From Streptococcus pseudopneumoniae (lineage in GTDB: Bacteria > Bacillota > Bacilli > Lactobacillales > Streptococcaceae), in contig NZ_JUUZ01000032.1 of assembly GCF_001074155.1 (NCBI RefSeq), positions 1 through 64,000 on the forward strand: a stretch of 64,000 nt of DNA. Reading direction: 5' to 3'. Below the pieces are notes generated by a model. It did no database searches. It was not told the origin of the DNA and worked only from the letters and a program-made list of their open reading frames with translations. Shown here piece by piece: positions 10,193 to 19,783 of this stretch; position 1 is the first letter of the stretch, and each line of letters starts with the position of its first letter. Both the position numbers and the translations under genes were made by a program.

Positions 10193-11560
10193 CTATTCAT
10201 CAAACATGCTTCCGATTAAGCTACGGAATCGCTCAGTTAATTTTGGTTTCTCTTCTGATTGATTTGGAGTTGTTGAGTCAGCAGCATAAGTTGGTTCTGC
10301 TGATTCAGTTGAAGTTGTACCAAACACTGAACGTTGAGAAGCTGCAGGTTTTTCCTGACTTGAAGTTCTGAAGTCAATTGGTTGTTGACGCAAAACTTGA
10401 TCTCCTCTGATAGCTCTTTGAGCCAAAACATTAATTTCTGTAAGGCTTCCAGCAAATTCAGACAAACTAATTACATGAGCAAATGCAGGATTGCGGATAC
10501 CCACTTGGTTTGGAACATAAAGTTTCACACGAACTCCAAGTACTTCCTGGGCAAGCTCAACGACACCCGGCAGAATAGCATTTCCACCAATCAGAGCAAT
10601 ACCACCTGGCAAGTCCAACAAATGTCTTCTTTCCAAATCTTGTTTGATTTGTTCAAAGATATGTTTCAATCTAGCTGAAATAATTTGAGCCAAGTATTCT
10701 TCTGTAACTTCAACAGGTTCTACTTCACCAATCACTTCAACTTGGAAAGTTTCTTTGCTTGCAAGTTGCGGATAAGCTTCACCGTAGTTAAGTTTCAAAC
10801 CTTCTGCAATCTTCTTAGAAGTTTTAAGAACTTTTGAAATGTCTTTAGTGACGTAATCGCCACCTTCTTGGTAAACATTTGTGTATTGTAGTTCTTGATT
10901 ACGGATAGTAGCAACACTTGTTTGGCCACCACCCATATCGATAACAGTCGCTCCAAACTCACGTTCGCCTTCGTTAAGAACAGAGTTTACAATTGCAAGC
11001 GGTGAAATAATCACGTTATCGACTTGAACTCCAACACGTTCTACAGTTTTACGAAGGTTGTGAAGAATGGTTCTTGGACCTGTATAGAGAAGTCCACGCA
11101 TTTCCAAACGAACACCCATCATACCTCGAGGGTCACGAATCCCTTGGAAACCATCCACCACAAATTCTTCTGGCACAAACGTAATCACTTCACGATCAGG
11201 TGTCATGCTCTTTGTCAAAGCAGATTTGACAACATTCTCAACATCTTGATCTGTAATTTCTTTTGTATCTGATGTTACAGGAATCATTCCCTGAGTTGGT
11301 TCCACTTGCAACAAGTTTGCTGGAAGTCCAACATTTACTGATTTGATTGAAATCCCTGCTTTTTCTTCTGCTTGAGAAATAGCAGATTTGATAGCCGTTG
11401 CTGCGGCCTCGATGTCAACGATAATCCCATCCTTGACACCTTTACTTTTGGCGTTACTAACACCGATTACATTTACTTCACCATCTACAAGCTCAGCAAC
11501 TAACACTTTAATTGAGCTTGTTCCAATATCTAAGCCTGTAAAAAAACCATTTCTAGTCAT
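10193..11560 (-). CDS. ftsA: Cell-division protein FtsA
   Basis: A 455-aa actin-fold ATPase that anchors FtsZ to the membrane. Motifs: phosphate-1 loop FTGLDIGTSSIKV (residues 7-19), phosphate-2 region ATVIDMGGGQTSVA and GGIALIGGNAILPGV near the adenosine pocket. It ends in a polar linker and the C-terminal amphipathic membrane helix ERFRSLIGSMFDE. It is the first gene of this division operon. The polysaccharide locus lies directly upstream, which is not the pneumococcal arrangement as I know it. Confidence 0.97.
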   Translation of the reverse strand: MTRNGFFTGLDIGTSSIKVLVAELVDGEVNVIGVSNAKSKGVKDGIIVDIEAAATAIKSAISQAEEKAGISIKSVNVGLPANLLQVEPTQGMIPVTSDTKEITDQDVENVVKSALTKSMTPDREVITFVPEEFVVDGFQGIRDPRGMMGVRLEMRGLLYTGPRTILHNLRKTVERVGVQVDNVIISPLAIVNSVLNEGEREFGATVIDMGGGQTSVATIRNQELQYTNVYQEGGDYVTKDISKVLKTSKKIAEGLKLNYGEAYPQLASKETFQVEVIGEVEPVEVTEEYLAQIISARLKHIFEQIKQDLERRHLLDLPGGIALIGGNAILPGVVELAQEVLGVRVKLYVPNQVGIRNPAFAHVISLSEFAGSLTEINVLAQRAIRGDQVLRQQPIDFRTSSQEKPAASQRSVFGTTSTESAEPTYAADSTTPNQSEEKPKLTERFRSLIGSMFDE

Positions 11561-11940
11561 TACATTGCGTCCTCTCTATCTTCCAAGTTTCACACTTTGA
11601 TTTTTTAACAGCTACAAGAAGGCATAGCTATTCACAGAATATTATATCACAAAAATCCGATTCGTGCCTAATTTTTTGTGATTTTATCGAAGGTTTTTCA
11701 TTAAATTTATTTTAATATTCCATTACAAGTTCATCTTTTTTATTTTTTCTATGAAAAACAGTGTTAAAATGTCAGAAAAGCTGAAAAATGGCTATGAAAA
11801 TTCCTATCATTTCCAATACTTATTTATCTATTTGCAATTATTTTCCTATTCATTTTCAAGGAAAGGATGATATCAAAATACACTCGGCTATACGCTCCCC
11901 TTTTTGCATGATATTATCGTTCATTTTTATCTTCCTAAAA
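11561..11940. other. Intergenic region between ftsA and the polysaccharide locus
   Basis: About 380 bp of very AT-rich DNA with no supported gene on either strand. A possible ftsA -10 box, TATAAT, is seen on the minus strand at 11641-11646, but no convincing -35 is paired with it. The upstream genes are closed off by the terminator at 11941-11975. Confidence 0.5.
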
Positions 11941-11975
11941 AAGAAAAAAGAAGCTAGAAACTAGCTTCTTTTTAT
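11941..11975 (-). terminator. Terminator of the polysaccharide operon, after glf
   Basis: AAGAAGCTAG-AAA-CTAGCTTCTT is a perfect 10-bp stem followed on the minus strand by TTTTTTCTT. It starts right at the glf stop codon. Confidence 0.92.
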
Positions 11976-13069
11976 GAAAATTCTTTCTCTACTACCTCAA
12001 GAGCACGCTCAATGACCACATGCATGTCGTAGTATTTATAGTCTGCTAGGCGGCCACAGAAGATGACCTTGTCATTTTTGGCTGCTTCTTCTTGATACTT
12101 AGCAAACATAGCGTTGTTCTTTTCATCGTTGATTGGGTAATATGGTTCGTCTCCACGTTTCCAATCAGCAGGGTACTCACGAGTGATAACCGTCTTCGGT
12201 TGAGTACCATACTCGAAATGCTTGTGTTCGATGATACGAGTATAAGGAATCTCACGTTCTGTATAGTTGACCACAGCATTCCCTTGATAATTTTCTTCAT
12301 CCAAGACTTCGTGCTCGAATCGAAGGCTGCGGTATTCTAACTCCCCATGTTTATAGTCAAAGTACTGGTCAATCATCCCTGTAAAGACAACTTTTTCCGC
12401 TGAGCTTTCCAGCTCTTCACGATTAGCAAAGAAATCAACCCCAAGTTCTACTTCTACATCACCCAGCATGTTTTCAATGATGACGTTGTAGCCACCGATT
12501 GGAATCCCTTGGTAACGGTCGTTAAAGTAGTTGTTATCAAAGGTCAAACGCACCGGAAGGCGCTTGATGATAAATGGAGGAAGGTCTGTTGCAGAACGTC
12601 CCCATTGCTTTTCTGTATAGCCCTTGATCAATTTTTCATAGATATCCGGACCAATCAACTTGATTGCTTGTTCTTCCAAGTTCTTAGGCTCAATATCTTT
12701 CATGTCAGCTGTTTGCTCTGCAATCTTGTCCTTAACTTCTTGTGGTGTCTTAGTTCCCCACATAGCGTAGAAGGTATTCATGTTGAATGGAAGATTGTAG
12801 AGGCTGCCCTTGTAGTTAGCTACTGGTGAGTTGATATAGTTATTGAATTCAGCGAACTGGTTCACATAGTCCCACACTTTTTTATTAGAAGTATGGAAAA
12901 TGTGGGCACCATACTTGTGGACATTGATGTCTTCAACATTTTCGCAGTAGATATTTCCACCGATGTGATCACGTTTGTCAATCACTTTTACTTTTTTTCC
13001 ACGTTTTGTAGCTTCATGTGCAAAGATTGCTCCAGACAAACCTGCACCAACGATAAGATAGTCGTACAT
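11972..13069 (-). CDS. glf: UDP-galactopyranose mutase
   Basis: A 365-aa FAD enzyme converting UDP-galactopyranose to UDP-galactofuranose. The N-terminal FAD-binding motif is YDYLIVGAGLSGAIFAHEA, followed by VIDKRDHIGGN and YGAHIFHTSNKKVW. Its presence implies galactofuranose in the polysaccharide, as in mitis-group receptor polysaccharides. The start at 13069 is chosen because GGAG lies 6 nt before it; the in-frame ATG at 13081 has its downstream bases forming that site. It is the last gene of the locus. Confidence 0.96.
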   Translation of the reverse strand: MYDYLIVGAGLSGAIFAHEATKRGKKVKVIDKRDHIGGNIYCENVEDINVHKYGAHIFHTSNKKVWDYVNQFAEFNNYINSPVANYKGSLYNLPFNMNTFYAMWGTKTPQEVKDKIAEQTADMKDIEPKNLEEQAIKLIGPDIYEKLIKGYTEKQWGRSATDLPPFIIKRLPVRLTFDNNYFNDRYQGIPIGGYNVIIENMLGDVEVELGVDFFANREELESSAEKVVFTGMIDQYFDYKHGELEYRSLRFEHEVLDEENYQGNAVVNYTEREIPYTRIIEHKHFEYGTQPKTVITREYPADWKRGDEPYYPINDEKNNAMFAKYQEEAAKNDKVIFCGRLADYKYYDMHVVIERALEVVEKEFS

Positions 13070-13080
13070 AGTTAACTCCA

Positions 13081-14493
13081 TTATTTCTTAATAATTTGTT
13101 TTAATTCTTTTACATCTACCACTTTCAGAGATAAAATTGCAAAAAGATAAATGATTCCGCCAAGCACTGCAAAAACTAGAACATTTAGGGTTGGCGAAAA
13201 ATATATAACTGTTTTTGAACCTAGCAAAATGCCATACATGATAGCTGATGCTAGAATAATTTTTGTCATAGATCCAATAATTGGAACTTCTTTTAGGTAT
13301 CTGCGGGTAAAGTACAATTGAATCGCCCACACTAGCGCCTCTGTCAAGACAGAGACAATGGCTGCTCCGATATAACCAAGTTTAGGAAGGAATAATAAGT
13401 TTAATCCTACACTGATAATTGCAGGAGCCGTCGTTGAAATCATGAATTCTTTATTTCGGTTATGAGGGATCAATATCTGAATTCCCATAATGTTGGTCCA
13501 GCCGATGAAGAACATACGGAAGATCATAATTGCAATTGCATAGCGTGCATCCTGAAAATCTTGACCAAGGAAAAATTGAACAAAATCATCATTGACAATC
13601 AAGATTCCTGCCATCATTGGAAAAATGACTAAATTATAAATGAGGAAGGACATTTCATGCATCTTATTGACTGCCTTATGATCACCTGTCGCTAACAAAT
13701 GAGCGACACGTGGCAACATAACGCTTCCCAAGGAAGTTACCAAGGTCAGAAGGATATTTACCAACTTTAGAGCCTGGTCATAAATCCCTACATCCTTTGT
13801 AGAAGCTAAAGCTCCTAGCATGGTACGATCTAGCGTTACATACAAGGAAATCGCTACTTGTGGAAGGAACAATAAGATGACGGGTTTCAAATGATGCCTA
13901 GCATATTCTATGTCAAAATGAGGTCTACCGATAAACTCTCGAGCAGGCAACCACATACTTAGCTGCCCCAAAAGCTCAAATATGGTTAGTAAAAAAACAT
14001 AGAGATATAGGTCGTTTGCAGATTTGACAAAGAGAAAGATAGAGGTAACTCCAACGATTTTAACCGTGATGTTTCGAACAGTAATCTTTCGAAAATCCTC
14101 CAACCCTTGAAAGAGCCAGGAGATGTCTAAACCTTTAGAAACTAAACTCAAGCCTAGAATGTAGGCTACCGGATTTTGCATAAAGGGAAGAGCCATACAA
14201 AGAAGGCCATACAAGGTTAGAGAAAGAATAGTTGCACCTAATTGCAGGGAGTAGATTCCCCAAAAGTTTTTTTCGATTTCCTTGCGATGCCCTGAAATGA
14301 CCTTGGTTCCATAGTTAGCAACTCCTAGTGTCGCTAATAGAATAAAGTAGGTGACAATGGAATTAAAATAACCATAAGTTCCTAAATCATCCGAAGAAAA
14401 GACCCGTGTCACATAGGGAGTTGTAATAATCGGGAGTATAATCACCAACAATTGATAAGAAAGATTGTAGGCGTAGTTTTTTAATACTTTCAT
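13081..14493 (-). CDS. wzx: Wzx repeat-unit flippase
   Basis: A 470-aa integral membrane protein with about 12-14 hydrophobic helices and the MATE/MOP flippase N-terminus (residues 1-60, LSYQLLVIILPIITTPYVTRV). The family moves undecaprenyl-linked repeat units across the membrane for Wzy-dependent polymerisation. It shares the operon with glf, just downstream. The specific sugar cannot be read from sequence. Confidence 0.92.
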   Translation of the reverse strand: MKVLKNYAYNLSYQLLVIILPIITTPYVTRVFSSDDLGTYGYFNSIVTYFILLATLGVANYGTKVISGHRKEIEKNFWGIYSLQLGATILSLTLYGLLCMALPFMQNPVAYILGLSLVSKGLDISWLFQGLEDFRKITVRNITVKIVGVTSIFLFVKSANDLYLYVFLLTIFELLGQLSMWLPAREFIGRPHFDIEYARHHLKPVILLFLPQVAISLYVTLDRTMLGALASTKDVGIYDQALKLVNILLTLVTSLGSVMLPRVAHLLATGDHKAVNKMHEMSFLIYNLVIFPMMAGILIVNDDFVQFFLGQDFQDARYAIAIMIFRMFFIGWTNIMGIQILIPHNRNKEFMISTTAPAIISVGLNLLFLPKLGYIGAAIVSVLTEALVWAIQLYFTRRYLKEVPIIGSMTKIILASAIMYGILLGSKTVIYFSPTLNVLVFAVLGGIIYLFAILSLKVVDVKELKQIIKK

Positions 14494-14647
14494 GTCAATC
14501 CGTCCTATTTATAATCAATCCGTAAAATTAGAAATTGTGACCGAACAGACTTATAATGGGCCATTATTCTAAAAGCTTCTATCATATTTCCTCTTTCCTA
14601 CAATTTTTTGATATTTGTTGCAAATTAAATTGGTTTTATGCACGATA

Positions 14648-15601
14648 CTATCGTAGCAACAAATACAATTTAGGGCTAAACATAAAAATAAGGTATTTTA
14701 GTTTTACTTTCCATGATAGCTTACTATTTTTTAGCAACTCACTCATTTCGACTTTCAACAACTCTTTATCTTTTGAAAAATCTTTTAAACCTGAGTCAGC
14801 TTTTGCCCCAATCACTACAAAACCACCTAATAATTTTTTAGCTTGCAAAGCTTGCTTTAATTCCGGGCTCTGAATGTACTCTCTTTTAACAACTTCCTCA
14901 TTTTTTGCAACAGCTTTAAAGAAATCATATCTTTTTTCAGTAAATGTTGAACGAACTATACTCCCTTCCCTACGATAGTAATTGTAGGTTTCAAGCGGGC
15001 TTATCACGATTCTTTCAGCCAAGGCAAGGTGTTCTCCTACAACATAAAAATCCTCATAGATTTTCCCAACTGGAAAAGGGACGCGTTCCAATATGCTTTT
15101 TTTATAAAGTTTAGCACAGGCAGAAACCGTTGCAACTTTGTCGTCCAACATTAGTTCCAAGGCCTTCTCCTTTGTAATCACACTCAAGCTTTCATAGTCT
15201 GACTGTTTAAGATGATGAGAACTATAATCATCATACTTTGAAGTTGCTTTGACCTTTGTTGAAATCAAGTCTGCTTGATGTATTTCTTGTATTTTTACTA
15301 TTAATTCAAACGTATAGTCTTCAAGGTAATCATCTGGATCTAAAAAGAAAATCCAATCTGAGTTGGCTTTTGTAACTCCAAAGTTACGCGCATCAGATAA
15401 GCCTCCATTTTCCTTGTGAAAAACATGGATATTTTCATATTCTCGAGCGTAATCTTCACACAATCGAGGAGAATCATCTGTTGAACCGTCATTGACGAGG
15501 ATCACTTCAAAATTTTGATAGGTTTGTTTCAGCAGGCTATCTATCGCATAGTGCAAATAGTCGGCAATGTTATATACCGGAACAACGATGCTAATAAACA
15601 T
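14648..15601 (-). CDS. Family 2 glycosyltransferase (GT-A)
   Basis: A 317-aa cytoplasmic transferase starting MFISIVVPVYNIADYLHYAI with the GT2 nucleotide-sugar region VILVNDGSTDDSP and the metal-binding DxD in FFLDPDDYLED. The acceptor-specific C-terminal half is not recognisable. It adds one sugar to the lipid-linked repeat unit; which one is unknown. It starts 1 bp after the upstream GT2. A 154-bp AT-rich spacer with only a 7-bp imperfect inverted repeat separates it from wzx. Confidence 0.9.
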   Translation of the reverse strand: MFISIVVPVYNIADYLHYAIDSLLKQTYQNFEVILVNDGSTDDSPRLCEDYAREYENIHVFHKENGGLSDARNFGVTKANSDWIFFLDPDDYLEDYTFELIVKIQEIHQADLISTKVKATSKYDDYSSHHLKQSDYESLSVITKEKALELMLDDKVATVSACAKLYKKSILERVPFPVGKIYEDFYVVGEHLALAERIVISPLETYNYYRREGSIVRSTFTEKRYDFFKAVAKNEEVVKREYIQSPELKQALQAKKLLGGFVVIGAKADSGLKDFSKDKELLKVEMSELLKNSKLSWKVKLKYLIFMFSPKLYLLLR

Positions 15602-15602
15602 C

Positions 15603-16610
15603 CTAAACCCCTCTCTCTTTTTCTTTCTTTTTAGAGTATTTCTTCAAAATTGGATTAAGTATTAAGGCCATTGCAAACTTGGTCTTATAGTTCAAATAAG
15701 ACAATCTGTCAAATTTTTTCGTAGGAATATAGTCATATGCACTTTTCTCAATTTTGCTATATAGTTCTTTCAAGAGTGTTTCGGAATCATTAACCATCCA
15801 AGACAAATCAACCTGCAAACTGATGAGATAATCTAAGGTTTCAGAAACTACTCGGTTTAAAACGGGGTCACTTTCAATTTTTGTAAAATAATCTAGAACT
15901 GAATTTGTAACAGTCAAATGGTGACGGACATTACGCTTCATACTCTCGATATTCATACTTTGCTCTGGTCTACCTATGTAGTATTGATAAATATCATAAT
16001 TCCAATAACTGAAACTATGAACATATTCCAAAGGAAAAAGTGTGTATTGAATATCAACATAAAATGTTTTTTCACTTAAACGAATCTTGTTTTCCGACAA
16101 GATTGATGTCTTATAAGTAACCGAGTGCATCGGGATGCGAACATCCGGAATTCCCATGTATTTTTTGCCAATTTCATACTTGTCTACGAAGTCATTTCGT
16201 ACTGTAGTATTGTTATAGACATGCTGCTCTGTAAAGTCTGTAATCACCATATCCACATCAACAGTTTCAAGAGTATCTAAAAACTTCTCAAATTCTGATG
16301 GAATAACCCAGTCATCTCCATCAATCACTTTAAAAAATTTTCCCTTTGCTTCTTGAATACCGCGATTGATAGTTGAACCATGACCACCGTTTTCTTTTGT
16401 AATTACACGGCCATCCAGCAACGAATCTTGGGCTAATATTTCTTCTGCTACTTTAGCAGTATCGTCTGTACTTCCATCGTTAACAACCAATACTTCAAAT
16501 TTATTTTTATAATCTGATTGCACTTGTTGGAAAGACTCCAGTCCTTTTGAAACGTAGTCCTGAATATTATAACTAGGCATTACAATTGTTAACAAACAAT
16601 CCTTCATCAT
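15603..16610 (-). CDS. Family 2 glycosyltransferase (GT-A)
   Basis: A 335-aa GT2 protein with LTIVMPSYNIQDYVSKGLES at the N-terminus, VLVVNDGSTDDT, ENGGHGSTINRG and the DxD motif in KVIDGDDWVIP. The basic C-terminus (YSKKKEKERG) suggests membrane-surface association. It follows the GT4 gene after 5 bp. Donor and acceptor are not determinable here. Confidence 0.9.
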   Translation of the reverse strand: MMKDCLLTIVMPSYNIQDYVSKGLESFQQVQSDYKNKFEVLVVNDGSTDDTAKVAEEILAQDSLLDGRVITKENGGHGSTINRGIQEAKGKFFKVIDGDDWVIPSEFEKFLDTLETVDVDMVITDFTEQHVYNNTTVRNDFVDKYEIGKKYMGIPDVRIPMHSVTYKTSILSENKIRLSEKTFYVDIQYTLFPLEYVHSFSYWNYDIYQYYIGRPEQSMNIESMKRNVRHHLTVTNSVLDYFTKIESDPVLNRVVSETLDYLISLQVDLSWMVNDSETLLKELYSKIEKSAYDYIPTKKFDRLSYLNYKTKFAMALILNPILKKYSKKKEKERGV

Positions 16611-16615
16611 ATCTC

Positions 16616-17704
16616 CTAAATCGTCTCAATTAGTTCAATCCACTGCTTGAGAATTTTATCTTTATCGAATTTATCCATATTGTCTTTTGCATGTTCTGAG
16701 AAAGACTGTCTCAAAACTTCATTTTCCATCAGTTCAAGCAATTTTTGGCTCAACTTGTCCGTATCATAACACTCAACCAGATAGCCATTAACTCCATCTT
16801 CAACAATTTCGTTCGGTCCTGTCGGACAACTAAAGCTAACTATAGGAAGATTGTATTGTTGTGTTTCCAGCAGAACTAGAGGTAGACCTTCGTAGCGAGA
16901 AGTCATGACATAAATCCCTTTATCTCCATAAATCAAATCCTGATTTATTTCGAGTCCTTTTATGACTAACTTATCCTGTAAATCATTTTCGTTGATTAAA
17001 TCTCTGATTTTGTCCACTTCATCTTGATTTCCGGAACCATAGATTTCCCAAATCCAGTCAGACCTTTTCGCTAACACTTTTTTCGCGACTTGAACAAGAT
17101 AATCATATCCTTTTTGATAGTCAAAACGGCCAACCGTCACAATTTTAGTTGATTTTTTATTGTAAGATACATCTGAAAGAGCAGCCTCTTTCCAATTATA
17201 GATGTAGCAAACTTTTTCCTCAGGAACGCCGTATTTTTTTATATAATTTTCACGGTCCTCTTGAGTAAGAGTAATAATCTTATCTGCTAACTTAGTCCCA
17301 ACATATCTTTGGATTTTCTGAGAAAATTCTCTATTATCCGTAATTGAATTGGTATGATCACACAAAACTACTTTAGTTTGACTTCCTATTCCTGCCAATG
17401 ATAAAAATACATTAGCAGAAATCCCTATCCCAAAGGCAACCTCTATTTCATTATCTATGAAATATTTTTTTAACATTTTTGAGATTTTTAGAATATTCTT
17501 AGACAAACGTACTCTATGGTCAAAAAAATTAGAGTATTTTACTTTCGAATTGATTTTAAAGAATAAATCCGATTGCTTTGTTGTAATCCCAATCAAATGA
17601 ACTTCATACTTTTTTGTAAGTTCGTTTGCCAAAGATACAGCAACTCGTTCACCGCCACCAGAATCATCCAAAATCCATTTCACAATACATATTTTTTTTG
17701 CCAA
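16616..17704 (-). CDS. Family 4 glycosyltransferase (GT-B)
   Basis: A 362-aa GT-B protein. The N-terminal acceptor domain contains the glycine-rich loop DDSGGGERVAVSLANEL (residues 12-28). The C-terminal donor domain contains KIVTVGRFDYQKGYDYLVQV and the E-x7-E motif SRYEGLPLVLLETQ. It is expected to add an internal sugar of the repeat unit at the cytoplasmic face. It lies 15 bp downstream of licD. Confidence 0.9.
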   Translation of the reverse strand: MAKKICIVKWILDDSGGGERVAVSLANELTKKYEVHLIGITTKQSDLFFKINSKVKYSNFFDHRVRLSKNILKISKMLKKYFIDNEIEVAFGIGISANVFLSLAGIGSQTKVVLCDHTNSITDNREFSQKIQRYVGTKLADKIITLTQEDRENYIKKYGVPEEKVCYIYNWKEAALSDVSYNKKSTKIVTVGRFDYQKGYDYLVQVAKKVLAKRSDWIWEIYGSGNQDEVDKIRDLINENDLQDKLVIKGLEINQDLIYGDKGIYVMTSRYEGLPLVLLETQQYNLPIVSFSCPTGPNEIVEDGVNGYLVECYDTDKLSQKLLELMENEVLRQSFSEHAKDNMDKFDKDKILKQWIELIETI

Positions 17705-17719
17705 TTTTTATCCTACCCT

Positions 17720-18520
17720 TCACTCTGCCTCACTTACTGATATGAGTTCTATATTATGTGCTACTCTATCTTCTGCTGGTGGTAATTTCATATAATCACC
17801 GTAGATTTCGCTCAAATATTCCTTGTACTTTGTCGGACAATTTATCATTGTATCCTCAAACGTAAGAGAAACAGGTTCTTTAAAATACTCTCTCGAAACT
17901 ATTTCTCGCTCCCTGTATCTACCTAAAACATTACCGACGTAACTAGAGGTTTTGAAATCATATTTCTGAATAACTTTATGAAGATTGTCTACCAATGTAT
18001 CCTTGGGAAGTGCTTTCTGGATTCTTAGTACTTTCGACATTTTAACGATAAGATTCTCTATAGTTCCACGATCTTTATCTTCAAGCTGGTCTAAAACTGA
18101 TATTTTACAAAGCATTCTTTGAAACAATACTCTAAAACTATGTAATTTAGCTGCAAGAATTTCTTTTTCTGGATAACCATCTAGAGGAAATATGTCAATA
18201 AATGCGTTGCTTTCAGCATTCGCCATTTTAACAATAACATTCTTATCTACCAACTGAGTTATATCAAGATTCAACGGATTATTAACTATTTTTAAATTGC
18301 TTGGTAATAAATTTAGAGCTATCTTTTTGAACTTTTCGTAATCCTCTCTGGGCATACCGATATCAATATCATCATCCCAAGGTATGAAACCATTATGACG
18401 TACCGCTCCTAGCAAGGTCCCACCCAGAGCATAGTAGGTTAGGTTATTTTCTTCGCAAATATTAATAAATTCTTTCAAAATAGATAAAATCTTATCTTGA
18501 ATGATTTTGATATCCGACAT
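17720..18520 (-). CDS. licD: LicD-family phosphotransferase
   Basis: A 266-aa protein with the LicD/fukutin nucleotidyltransferase-fold signature: YALGGTLLGAVRHNGFIPWD followed by DDIDIGMPREDYEKF (about residues 30-64). LicD proteins transfer phosphocholine or another phospho-group onto glycans. Its position inside the locus suggests that the repeat unit carries such a decoration. The exact group is not determinable, and other licD paralogues act on teichoic acids. Confidence 0.9.
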   Translation of the reverse strand: MSDIKIIQDKILSILKEFINICEENNLTYYALGGTLLGAVRHNGFIPWDDDIDIGMPREDYEKFKKIALNLLPSNLKIVNNPLNLDITQLVDKNVIVKMANAESNAFIDIFPLDGYPEKEILAAKLHSFRVLFQRMLCKISVLDQLEDKDRGTIENLIVKMSKVLRIQKALPKDTLVDNLHKVIQKYDFKTSSYVGNVLGRYREREIVSREYFKEPVSLTFEDTMINCPTKYKEYLSEIYGDYMKLPPAEDRVAHNIELISVSEAE

Positions 18521-18529
18521 ACTTTCCTC

Positions 18530-19780
18530 CTAAGTAAAAGGCAAATCTGAAAAGAATTGAAAAATGTTCTTTAAAAGGAGATCCGTTTTACTATAATCGA
18601 TAAAATTAAAAGGGAAATTCTTATTATAGAAAAAACCTGTGATAAATGCTATTGCAACAATACTAATCTCTATTCCATAAGTAATACTACGATTCGATAA
18701 AATTTTCAACTGTGCTCGATATGTAAACAATATAAATGAAGAAATTACAATCATTGGTAAGAGTAAAAAAAGATTCCTATCATATATATTTCTAAACGGT
18801 ACAGACCCCATTGATAACAATGTTAAATAATAGGTCATCTTAACAAAACATAATTTCCAATCATCAATCCCTTTAATAGTTCTACTCAAAATAAAATATT
18901 GAATTAAAAACAAAACCATTAGAACCACACCAATATATAATCTCATTGTTAGAGTAGTATTAAAGAGCTCTGCATATGATGCGTTATCAGAATAGGTATC
19001 AATTTTTCTAATAAAAAATTGAAAGAAGCTAATACCAGTCCACTCTGAAATTATTGGTGTTAATTTTATTATGATTGGAAAACCTAATAAAACAAGCAAA
19101 CTCTTACCTACCGTAATCTTTTTTAGGTAGAAAAAAATTAATCTCAGAGCAACAAAATAAACAACAGACAAATGAATACTTATTGGAACTAAGTACCATA
19201 GCATCATCCAATACTTTGTAAAATTATATTTCGACTCCGAATACATAATTAACATTATCAGAGAAATTGCCATACAAAATCTCATGCCACTAGTGGTGTA
19301 TCTATAGTTATTTAACAACAAAACTGTAATTAGAATCAGAATATAAGTTAACTTAGAGTAGTTTTTATAGGACTTAAATAAATCAACAACAACATAACCA
19401 AAGCTGAAATATGTCACAAACGCTGAAATAAAACTAAGCAAACTATAGTGATGAGTATTTCTAACCAAATACATCAAGGATGTAAATACTGGAACAGAAC
19501 CATAATCATATCTACCAATTCTAAATCCTGATGCAAAAGCTTGAAACATTGAAATAATGCTATCAAAATTAGTCAGCACTTGTGTTGCTCTAAAATGGAA
19601 TGCTCCATCATCTAACGGATGAGGGATATACCGCAAAGCTATTATAGAAATCGATAAACACACAAACACTAAATAAGTTACCGAAAACCTTCTGTCGTTT
19701 ACTATTCCTACCATACTTAAAAACAAAGATAAAACAGGGAAAACTAAAAAAATAAAAAAAGTAAGTAATAATAAAATCAT
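18530..19780 (-). CDS. wzy: Wzy-like polysaccharide polymerase (EpsG-type)
   Basis: A 416-aa membrane protein with about 10-12 hydrophobic helices and a conserved-looking Arg-rich turn (NNYRYTTSGMRFCMAISLIM) typical of EpsG/Wzy polymerases. Wzy enzymes join repeat units on the outer membrane face. These proteins are poorly conserved, so the call rests on topology plus location between the transferases in a Wzx-containing locus. Base composition is among the most AT-rich in the locus. Confidence 0.78.
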   Translation of the reverse strand: MILLLLTFFIFLVFPVLSLFLSMVGIVNDRRFSVTYLVFVCLSISIIALRYIPHPLDDGAFHFRATQVLTNFDSIISMFQAFASGFRIGRYDYGSVPVFTSLMYLVRNTHHYSLLSFISAFVTYFSFGYVVVDLFKSYKNYSKLTYILILITVLLLNNYRYTTSGMRFCMAISLIMLIMYSESKYNFTKYWMMLWYLVPISIHLSVVYFVALRLIFFYLKKITVGKSLLVLLGFPIIIKLTPIISEWTGISFFQFFIRKIDTYSDNASYAELFNTTLTMRLYIGVVLMVLFLIQYFILSRTIKGIDDWKLCFVKMTYYLTLLSMGSVPFRNIYDRNLFLLLPMIVISSFILFTYRAQLKILSNRSITYGIEISIVAIAFITGFFYNKNFPFNFIDYSKTDLLLKNIFQFFSDLPFT

Positions 19781-19783
19781 AAT

